Assembly: GCA_018262135.1 (NCBI GenBank)
Contig: JAGTSD010000297.1
Location: 1 to 5,709, forward strand
From: Pseudomonadota bacterium
GTDB taxonomy: Bacteria > Pseudomonadota > Gammaproteobacteria > Competibacterales > Competibacteraceae
Length of the DNA: 5,709 nucleotides
Direction of reading: 5' to 3'
How positions within the stretch are numbered: the stretch's first letter is position 1; every line of letters begins with the position of its first letter. The translations under genes and the position numbers were made by a program. This document shows, one piece after another, positions 1 to 5,709 of this stretch. The notes beneath the pieces were generated by a model, which saw nothing but the letters and a program-made list of their open reading frames with translations, ran no database searches and was not told where the DNA came from.

Positions 1-2
1 TG

Positions 3-2813
3 ACTTATGGCGCGCCGACCAACCCGGACGAGGCCGCGCTGCGCCAGCTTGCGACCCAACTGCGCGCCGGGCGCCTGGTGGTCAAGGTCTATCTGCGCCG
101 CCTGCTGCACGCCAAGCTGTATTTGCTGTATCGCCAGGACCCGGTCAATCCGGTGATCGGGTATCTGGGCAGCAGCAATTTGACGCTGGCCGGTCTCGCC
201 CGGCAGGGCGAATTGAACGTGGATGTGCTGGACAGCGACGCCTGCGCGAAGCTGGCGATGTGGTTTGAGGACCGCTGGGGCGACCGCTGGTGCCTCGACA
301 TTTCCCGGGAACTGGCCGATATCATCGATGAAAGCTGGGCCAGCGAAAAACCGACGCCGCCCTACCACGTTTACCTGAAAATGGCCTATCACCTGGCTCA
401 GGAGGCCCGCGTGGGTTTGGCGGAGTTCCAGATTCCCAAGGTGTTCGGGGATACCTTGTTTGACTTCCAGATCGCCGCCGTGAAGATCGCCGCCCATCAT
501 CTGAATAAGCGGGGCGGGGTCCTGATCGGCGACGTGGTGGGGCTGGGCAAGTCCATGATGGCGACGGCGCTCGCCAGGATTTTCGAGGACGACTATCACA
601 CCGAGACGCTGATCATCTGCCCCAAAAATCTGGTCCCGATGTGGGAGGATTATGTCCATGCCTACCAGCTTCGCGCCAGGGTCCTGATTGATGAGTCCCA
701 CAATCTGCGCAACAAGGAGGGCAAGCGTTACCGGGCGATTCGCGACTACATCGAGCGCAACGACAGTTTGTGCATCCTGCTGTCCGCCACGCCCTACAAC
801 AAGACCTGGCTCGATCTGTCCGCCCAGCTTGGCCTGTTCCTGCGCGACGACGCCGACCTCGGCATCCGGCCGGAAAAATACCTGGCGGCTCTGGGGGGCG
901 AGCAGGAATTCATCCGGTGTCACCAGTGCCCGGTTCGCTCGCTGGCCGCGTTTGAAAAGAGTCCCGATCCCGACGACTGGCGCGATCTGATGCGGCTGTA
1001 CATGGTGCGGCGCACCCGTAGGTTCATCGTCCAGAATTACGCCCGGACCGACCCCGAACTCCAGCGCCAATATCTGCAATTCGCCGATGGGCGAAAATCG
1101 TATTTCCCTGCGCGTCTTCCCCGGAACGTGAAATTCGCGATTGACGACGCCGATCCGGCGGACCCTTATGGCCGGCTGTATTCCTATCAGGTCGTCAATA
1201 CGATCAATGCCCTGACGCTGCCCCGCTACGGGCTGGGCAACTATCTGGCCCCCCGGCCCAAAATCCCGCCGACTCCGCAACAGGCGGCTATCATCAGCGG
1301 CTTGTCGCGGGCGGGCAGCCGGCTGATGGGCTTTTGCCGCACCAATCTGTTCAAGCGGCTGGAAAGCGCCGGCCCGGCGTTTTTGCTTTCCATCGAGCGC
1401 CATGTCCTGCGCAACTTCGTGTTTCTGCACGCCCTGGAAAACGGCCTGGATCTTCCGCTTGGGACGCAGGGCGCGGAACTGCTGGATTCCCGGTATGAGG
1501 ATGAGGATGCCGAGGAGGCGCTGGAAGCCGAGGATGACGATGAGAGCAGCGTTGACTCCCTGCGCGCGGACCTCACCCCCCTGGCCCCCCTTTCCATGAA
1601 TGGAGAGGGGGGAGGGGCTGGGGGGTGGGGGGTGAGATTTGGTGAGTGCGACCTTCGCGCCGAGGCCGATTTTCGCGCCCGCGCCGCCGAGGCGTATGCC
1701 GCCTACCAGAGCAGCTATAAAAAGCGCTTCAAGTGGCTGTCCGGCTCCCTGTTCGCCAAAACCCTGGCCAGGCACCTGCTGCAAGACGCCCGCGCGCTGA
1801 TTGCGGTGCTGGACTATTGCGGCGCCTGGGAGCCGGCGCGGGACGCCAAGCTGGCTGAATTGCGCCAACTGGTCGCCGATCGGCACGGTCAGGAAAAGCT
1901 GTTGATCTTTACCCAGTTTGCCGACACCGCCCGCTATCTGAAGAATCAACTCCAGGCGCTGGGCGTGCAAGGCGTGGAAGCTGTCACCGGGAAAAGCCTC
2001 AATCCGACCGAACTGGCCTGGCGATTCTCGCCGGGCGCAAACGGCAAGCGCGACCTGATCTCACCTCGCCCGCAGGCGGGAGAGGGGCCGGGGGAGAGGG
2101 GCGAACTCCGCATCCTGATCGCCACCGACGTTCTGTCGGAAGGTCAGAATCTCCAGGACTGCGCCATCGTCGTCAATTACGACCTGCCCTGGGCGATCAT
2201 CCGCCTGATCCAGCGCGCCGGTCGGGTGGACCGCATCGGCCAGCGTTCGGACCGGATTCTCTGCTATTCCTTCGTGCCGGCGGATGGCGTGGAGCGGCTG
2301 ATCGGGCTGCGCGCCCGGGTGCGGCAACGGTTGATCGAGAATCGGGAGGTCATCGGTTCGGACGAAGCCTTTTTCGAGGACGATCCGGAGGCCAGCGCCA
2401 TGCGCGATCTGTATACCGAGAAGAACGGCACGCCTATCAAATCTGGAAGAATGCGACCGACGCCGATCCCTCGCTGGCGGCGAAGATCGAAGCGCTGCCC
2501 AATGTGGTGTACGCCACCAAGGCGCATACCGCCGCCCCGGAAGCGCCGCCGGGGGTGCTGGTCTACATGCGCACCGGCGAGGGTAACGACGCGCTGGCCT
2601 GGATCGACGAACAGGGCCGCTCCGTCACCCAGTCGCAACTTGCTATCCTCAAGGCCGCCGCCTGCGCTGCTAATACTGAAGCCCTGCCGCGCTCGGATCG
2701 GCATCACGAACTCACGGCGGCGGGGATGCGGCACATTCTCGACGAGGAAAAATCCTGGGGCGGCGCGCTGGGGCGACCGTCCGGCGCCCGCTTCAGGGCC
2801 TACGAACGCTTGA
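3..2813 (+). CDS. PLD-domain SNF2/RapA-like helicase, 5'-partial, frameshifted (N-terminal and helicase part)
   Basis: This frame encodes a probable DNA translocase fused to a phospholipase D-like nuclease domain. It is open from the window edge, so the true start lies upstream; the GTG at 78 is only the first start codon visible and would cut into the PLD fold. Numbering from that GTG, a single HKD-type motif is seen as H11-A-K13 followed by GSSN at 31-34. The usual Asp four residues after the Lys is a Tyr. Helicase motifs follow: Walker A GDVVGLGKS (151-159), DESH box (205-208), SATPYN (236-241), IFTQF (about 610-614), ATDVLSEGQNL (682-692) and QRAGRVDRIGQ (712-722). A strongly acidic linker lies at about 472-493. 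The protein matches its family until about base 2424 (LYTEKN). The rest of the frame to the TGA at 2813 is Arg/Pro-rich and out of phase, while the real C-terminus continues in frame 2. Two palindromic insertions and a probable internal loss are listed separately. Function in defence is inferred from the neighbour. Confidence 0.88.
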   Translation, partial: TYGAPTNPDEAALRQLATQLRAGRLVVKVYLRRLLHAKLYLLYRQDPVNPVIGYLGSSNLTLAGLARQGELNVDVLDSDACAKLAMWFEDRWGDRWCLDISRELADIIDESWASEKPTPPYHVYLKMAYHLAQEARVGLAEFQIPKVFGDTLFDFQIAAVKIAAHHLNKRGGVLIGDVVGLGKSMMATALARIFEDDYHTETLIICPKNLVPMWEDYVHAYQLRARVLIDESHNLRNKEGKRYRAIRDYIERNDSLCILLSATPYNKTWLDLSAQLGLFLRDDADLGIRPEKYLAALGGEQEFIRCHQCPVRSLAAFEKSPDPDDWRDLMRLYMVRRTRRFIVQNYARTDPELQRQYLQFADGRKSYFPARLPRNVKFAIDDADPADPYGRLYSYQVVNTINALTLPRYGLGNYLAPRPKIPPTPQQAAIISGLSRAGSRLMGFCRTNLFKRLESAGPAFLLSIERHVLRNFVFLHALENGLDLPLGTQGAELLDSRYEDEDAEEALEAEDDDESSVDSLRADLTPLAPLSMNGEGGGAGGWGVRFGECDLRAEADFRARAAEAYAAYQSSYKKRFKWLSGSLFAKTLARHLLQDARALIAVLDYCGAWEPARDAKLAELRQLVADRHGQEKLLIFTQFADTARYLKNQLQALGVQGVEAVTGKSLNPTELAWRFSPGANGKRDLISPRPQAGEGPGERGELRILIATDVLSEGQNLQDCAIVVNYDLPWAIIRLIQRAGRVDRIGQRSDRILCYSFVPADGVERLIGLRARVRQRLIENREVIGSDEAFFEDDPEASAMRDLYTEKNGTPIKSGRMRPTPIPRWRRRSKRCPMWCTPPRRIPPPRKRRRGCWSTCAPARVTTRWPGSTNRAAPSPSRNLLSSRPPPALLILKPCRARIGITNSRRRGCGTFSTRKNPGAARWGDRPAPASGPTNA
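1572..1636. repeat. 65-bp palindromic mini-element inside the helicase CDS (element 1)
   Basis: The outer arms 1572-1581 (CTCACCCCCC) and 1627-1636 are perfect reverse complements over 10 bases. An inner hairpin pairs 1585-1597 with 1600-1612 over 13 positions with one G-T wobble, around a GA loop. Between the arms the right side carries extra G-runs. The sequence is read through in frame as a Gly-rich tract (LTPLAPLSMNGEGGG, about residues 499-513 from the GTG at 78), directly after an acidic linker. The codons have no resemblance to helicase sequence. Such palindromes are typical of dispersed, non-autonomous REP/RPE-like repeats. Its presence elsewhere in the genome cannot be tested here. 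Confidence 0.8.
2061..2102. repeat. Palindromic mini-element inside the helicase CDS (element 2)
   Basis: The core 2064-2085 is an inverted repeat (CCTCGCCCGC, AG loop, GCGGGAGAGG) with 9 of 10 positions paired and one G/A mismatch. An 11-base direct repeat, GGGAGAGGGGC, occurs at 2078-2088 and again at 2092-2102. It is translated in frame as SPRPQAGEGPGERG (residues 662-675 from the GTG at 78), just before the beta strand and motif ATDVLSEG. Peptides of the SPxPxAGEGxGERG type are a familiar signature of a dispersed palindromic repeat read through in high-GC proteobacterial genes. The element is of a different sequence type from the one at 1572-1636. Confidence 0.78.
2421..2434 (+). other. 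Frameshift junction in the helicase gene
   Basis: Family-like protein reads in frame 3 up to TEKN (codons ending at about 2427) and in frame 2 from AYQIWKN (codons from 2432). The downstream phase is one base earlier than the upstream phase, which fits a net loss of 3n+1 bases or a gain of 3n+2. From memory, relatives have an acidic linker of roughly 15 residues between these two blocks; none remains here. A short deletion is therefore more likely than a single-base change. No X-XXY-YYZ slippery heptamer is present at the junction, so a programmed -1 shift is not supported. Confidence 0.8.
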
Positions 2814-3085
2814 AGCGGTATCGGGAAGCCTTGGGGAATCGCCGCGATCTGTTCATCACCGAGGCCTGGCTGCGGGACATCGAGGCTGTTCTGGAAGAGC
2901 TGTACCGCTTTCCGCTGTATCAGGCGGCGACCGATACGCTGAACCGGCAACTCAAGGCTGGCGTTGCCGACCACAAGCTGGCGGAACTGCTGCTGGGCTT
3001 GCGCGAGGACGGGCGGCTTTGCGTGGTCGAGGAGGAGAAGCGGGAACGCGAACCGAAACTGATCTGTACGATGGGGCTGGTCTGA
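2432..3085 (+). pseudogene. Displaced C-terminal part of the PLD-SNF2 helicase
   Basis: This frame-2 segment of about 217 codons continues the helicase after a frameshift. It opens with AYQIWKNATDADPSL and VVYATKAH, then GVLVYMRTGEGNDALAW, a GRPSGARFR-YERLKRY stretch, and a charged end, EEEKREREPKLIC. I recognise these from memory as the C-terminal accessory region of large SNF2-PLD helicases; no catalytic role can be read from them. Upstream in this frame the translation makes no sense before about base 2426. The first possible start is a GTG at 2504, which has no purine-rich ribosome binding site and would fall inside the conserved block. An independent gene is therefore unlikely. The segment ends at TGA 3083-3085, three bases before the methyltransferase start. 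If the frameshift is a sequencing error, this is simply the C-terminus of an intact helicase; if real, it is untranslated remnant. Confidence 0.8.
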
Positions 3086-3088
3086 CTC

Positions 3089-5709
3089 ATGGATAACCTG
3101 CAAATCGAGCGCCTGCGCGACTGCCTGCAATCCTTTAATTTCCCGCGTTTGTTCATCGAAGAACTCGGCTGGTCCCGGCCCAGAGGGGCCAAGCCGGTCA
3201 CGCTCGAACTGCCCGGCCAAACCTGGCGGGCTACCCCTATCGCGGAACTGTCCGGCGTGGTCGCCTTTCAGGTCGCCGGCCTGCCGGAGAAACCGGAACG
3301 GCTGTCCATCCATCAGCGGCTCTCGGAACTGGCCCACGAAAATCTGGTGATCTTCCTGGACCGCGCGGACTCGCCCACGCAAAGCTTGTGGCTGTGGGTC
3401 AAGCGCGAGGGCAGCCGGCGCTTCCCGCGCGAACATCTGTACGTCAGGGGCCAGCCGGGCGATCTGTTCGTTTCCAAGATTTCCGGCATCGTGGTGGACA
3501 TCAACGAACTGGACGAACGCGGCGGGTTCCCGCTGGCCCGGCTGGTGGACCGGCTGAAGGCGGCCCTGGACGTGGAGCGGGTCACCCGGAAATTCTTTAA
3601 GGACTACGATGCTCAGCGGCTGGCCTTCGTCGAACTGATCGAGGGCATTCCCGACGAACGCGAGCGCCGGTGGTATGCCTCGGTCCTCATGAATCGCCTG
3701 ATGTTCGTCTGGTTCCTGCAACGCAAGCATTTTCTGGACGGCGGCAACGGCAACTATCTCAGCGACAAGCTGGCGCAAAGCCAACAGCGCGGCCCGGACC
3801 GGTTCCATGCCGAATTCCTGCAAGCCCTGTTTTTCGAGGGCTTCGCCAGGACGCCCGACCAGCGCAGCGACGCGGCCCGCGCTTTGATCGGCGAGATCCG
3901 CTATCTCAATGGCGGCCTGTTTCTCCCGCATCGCCTGGAGCGGGACTACGGCCAGGCCATTCGCATTCCCGATGTCGCTTTCGCCAACCTGTTCGCGCTG
4001 TTCGCCGGCTATTCCTGGAATCTCGACGATACCCCCGGCGGGCAGGACAACGAGATCAACCCGGACGTGCTGGGCTACATCTTCGAGAAATACATCAACC
4101 AGAAGGCGTTCGGGGCCTATTACACCCGGCCCGAAATCACCGACTATCTGTGCGAGCGCACCATTCACCGGCTGATTCTGGACAAGGTCAATCAGCCGGC
4201 CATGCCCGCGCTGAGGTTGCCGGCCCGGCGCTTCGCCGGGGTCGCGGACCTGCTGCTCAACCTGGACGCCGGCCTGTGCCGGGAACTGCTGTTCAAGGTT
4301 CTGCCCGATCTCAAGCTGTTGGATCCGGCCTGTGGTTCCGGCGCGTTCCTGGTCGCCGCGATGAAGACCCTGATCAACATCTACTCGGCGGTCATCGGGC
4401 GCATCAAGTTCCTCAACGACCGGGAACTGACGGAACGGGTCGCGCGCTGGGAAGCCGAGCATAAGAGTCTCGCCTACTTCATCAAGCGCACCATCATCAC
4501 CGACAACCTGTTCGGCGTGGACCTGATGGAGGAAGCAACCGAAATCGCCCGGCTGCGTCTGTTCCTGGCGCTGGTGGCGTCGGCTCAAACCGTGGATGAA
4601 CTGGAACCGCTACCGAATATCGACTTCAACATCCTGGCTGGTAATTCGCTGATTGGACTGTTGCGAGTCGATGCCCACGAGTTCGATTCCCGGCAGGACG
4701 ATCTTTTCCGCAAAAGCTATCGGCAGGTTTTGGATGAGAAGAATCGGAAGATCGAGACCTATCGCCATACGGTTGCTTGGGCGGGTGGAATGGATTTGTC
4801 CGCGCTCAAGGCCGACATCGAGGAACATAAGGCCGGAGCCCAAGCCACTTTGAACGATTTATTGCTGGACCAGTGGGATCGGGCGGGTATCAAGTTTGAG
4901 GAAGCGACTTGGGATACGGCGAAGGGCAAGGAGGGCAAGGCCCAAAAACGCAAGCTGAAGCTTGCCGACATCGAAGCCCTGCATCCTTTTCACTGGGGGT
5001 TCGAATTCGATGAGATTTTGAACCGGCGCGGCGGTTTCGACGCGATCATCACCAATCCGCCGTGGGAAATCTTCAAACCCCAGGCCAAGGAATTTTTCCA
5101 GGAACACTCCGAACTGGTCACCAAGAACAAGATGACCATCAAGGAGTTCGAGAAGGAGCAGGCCAAGCTGCTGAAAAACCCGGATATCCGCGCCGCTTGG
5201 CTGGATTATCTGTCGCGGTTTCCGCACGTTTCCGCCTGGTTTCGCGCCACGCCCCAGTTCAGGCATCAGTCGGCTATCGTCAACGGCAGGAAAACCGGCA
5301 GCGACATCAACCTGTATAAGCTGTTCGCCGAGCAATGCTACAACCTGCTGCGCGAAGGTGGGGAATGCGGCATCGTCATTCCTTCCGGGATTTATACCGA
5401 TCTTGGGGCCAAGGGATTGCGGGATATGCTGTTTGACGAGAACCGGGTGACTGGGTTGTTCTGCTTCGAGAACCGTAAGGAAATCTTTGAAGGGGTAGAT
5501 AGTCGTTTCAAGTTCGTCGTCATGACGTTTGAAAAAGGCGGGCGGACGGAACGTTTTCCCGCCGCTTTCATGCGGCATGAGGTCGCGGAACTGGCCGGGT
5601 TTCCTGGCGAAATCGGCCTGCCGTTATCCGTGGAATTGATCCGACGCTTGTCTCCTGACTCTCATTCGATCATGGAATTCAAATCGGAGATGGATATTCG
5701 GATTGCTGA
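3089..5709 (+). CDS. Large Eco57I/PglX-type N6-adenine DNA methyltransferase, 3'-partial
   Basis: The product is a class I SAM-dependent DNA methyltransferase expected to methylate adenine at N6, using S-adenosylmethionine. All 873 codons in the window are open and the gene runs off the right edge. An N-terminal domain (about 1-190; EELGW at 24-28) has no assigned catalytic site. A helical region leads to INPDVLGYIFEKYINQK (from 323) and GAYYTRP (342-348). Motif I is DPACGSG (412-418), followed by NLFGVD (473-478) and GNSLIG (518-523). The catalytic motif IV is NPPW (656-659), and a GGECGIVIPSG strand starts at 757. A Lys-rich insertion (about 611-624) precedes motif IV. The target-recognition part should lie beyond the window. 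The ATG at 3089 is the earliest possible start, because the helicase TGA at 3083-3085 is in the same frame. There is only a weak G-run at 3073-3076 as ribosome binding site, so translational coupling to the helicase is likely. No frameshift or missing motif is seen. Type IIG, BREX PglX and DISARM DrmMI are related alternatives that I cannot separate without the C-terminus and flanks. Confidence 0.93.
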   Translation, partial: MDNLQIERLRDCLQSFNFPRLFIEELGWSRPRGAKPVTLELPGQTWRATPIAELSGVVAFQVAGLPEKPERLSIHQRLSELAHENLVIFLDRADSPTQSLWLWVKREGSRRFPREHLYVRGQPGDLFVSKISGIVVDINELDERGGFPLARLVDRLKAALDVERVTRKFFKDYDAQRLAFVELIEGIPDERERRWYASVLMNRLMFVWFLQRKHFLDGGNGNYLSDKLAQSQQRGPDRFHAEFLQALFFEGFARTPDQRSDAARALIGEIRYLNGGLFLPHRLERDYGQAIRIPDVAFANLFALFAGYSWNLDDTPGGQDNEINPDVLGYIFEKYINQKAFGAYYTRPEITDYLCERTIHRLILDKVNQPAMPALRLPARRFAGVADLLLNLDAGLCRELLFKVLPDLKLLDPACGSGAFLVAAMKTLINIYSAVIGRIKFLNDRELTERVARWEAEHKSLAYFIKRTIITDNLFGVDLMEEATEIARLRLFLALVASAQTVDELEPLPNIDFNILAGNSLIGLLRVDAHEFDSRQDDLFRKSYRQVLDEKNRKIETYRHTVAWAGGMDLSALKADIEEHKAGAQATLNDLLLDQWDRAGIKFEEATWDTAKGKEGKAQKRKLKLADIEALHPFHWGFEFDEILNRRGGFDAIITNPPWEIFKPQAKEFFQEHSELVTKNKMTIKEFEKEQAKLLKNPDIRAAWLDYLSRFPHVSAWFRATPQFRHQSAIVNGRKTGSDINLYKLFAEQCYNLLREGGECGIVIPSGIYTDLGAKGLRDMLFDENRVTGLFCFENRKEIFEGVDSRFKFVVMTFEKGGRTERFPAAFMRHEVAELAGFPGEIGLPLSVELIRRLSPDSHSIMEFKSEMDIRIA

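Noticed and set aside
1..77. Start of the helicase gene at the GTG at 78, with bases 1-77 as an upstream region.
   Set aside because: The frame is open through the left edge, reads as plausible protein (TYGAPTNPDEAALRQLA), and starting at 78 would truncate the PLD domain just before its H-A-K motif.
2421..2434. Programmed -1 ribosomal frameshifting to join the two helicase parts.
   Set aside because: No slippery heptamer is seen, and the linker expected between the blocks appears to be missing, which fits a deletion better than recoding.
3670..4464. 264-codon + strand frame inside the methylase gene.
   Set aside because: Arg/Pro/Gly-rich translation in another phase of the methylase, whose own frame carries YYTRP and DPACGSG over the same bases.
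2264..4588. 774-codon open frame on the minus strand across the helicase end and most of the methylase.
   Set aside because: It lies opposite frames with clear family motifs, is rich in Gln, Gly and Pro, shows no recognisable domain and spans the junction of two real genes. Long antisense frames are expected in GC-rich coding DNA.
4950..4965. Perfect 7-base inverted repeat (GCAAGCT / AGCTTGC) around a GA loop, as a possible terminator or site.
   Set aside because: It is inside an intact coding frame (Lys-rich RKLKLAD), lacks a T-run and is short enough to occur by chance.
4859..5578. 239-codon minus-strand frame over the methylase C-terminal half.
   Set aside because: Shadow of the methylase coding sequence; no domain, no start context, and it covers the NPPW and GIVIPSG coding region.

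Overview
The window is GC-rich (about 60% in most stretches) and almost entirely coding on the + strand. It looks like part of a chromosomal defence or restriction-modification-like locus from a proteobacterium-like genome. The evidence for the lineage is weak: GC content, codon choice, and two palindromic mini-repeats of a kind common in high-GC Proteobacteria. No taxon can be named from the sequence alone.

Layout. (1) Bases 3 to 3085 hold one broken gene for a large helicase. It has an N-terminal phospholipase D-like (HKD) nuclease-type domain followed by a SNF2/RapA-like superfamily 2 helicase. Its 5' end lies before the window. Coding runs in frame 3 to about base 2424, then the recognisable protein resumes in frame 2 from about 2432 and ends at the TGA at 3083-3085. 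The frame-3 stop at 2813 is an out-of-frame end with no family resemblance. (2) Three bases after that TGA, in the same frame, an ATG at 3089 starts a large Eco57I/PglX-type N6-adenine DNA methyltransferase. It is open for 873 codons to the window edge and lacks only its C-terminal part. There is no gene-free stretch longer than a few bases and no visible promoter, terminator, RNA gene or CRISPR array.

How the parts fit. A PLD-helicase and a large adenine methylase, tightly coupled in one operon, are the expected parts of a system that marks self DNA by methylation and attacks unmarked DNA by ATP-driven translocation plus cleavage. The composition resembles the DISARM class 1 and BREX/type IIG worlds, but the PLD domain is fused to the helicase rather than encoded separately.

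Most interesting points. The helicase gene carries several lesions or additions. There is a probable in-frame loss between the Walker A region and the DESH box. Two unrelated palindromic mini-elements sit in frame inside the coding sequence, and a frameshift follows helicase motif VI. The methylase shows every expected motif and no lesion. This suggests a system whose attack arm is decaying while its methylase stays intact, or sequence errors confined to the first gene.
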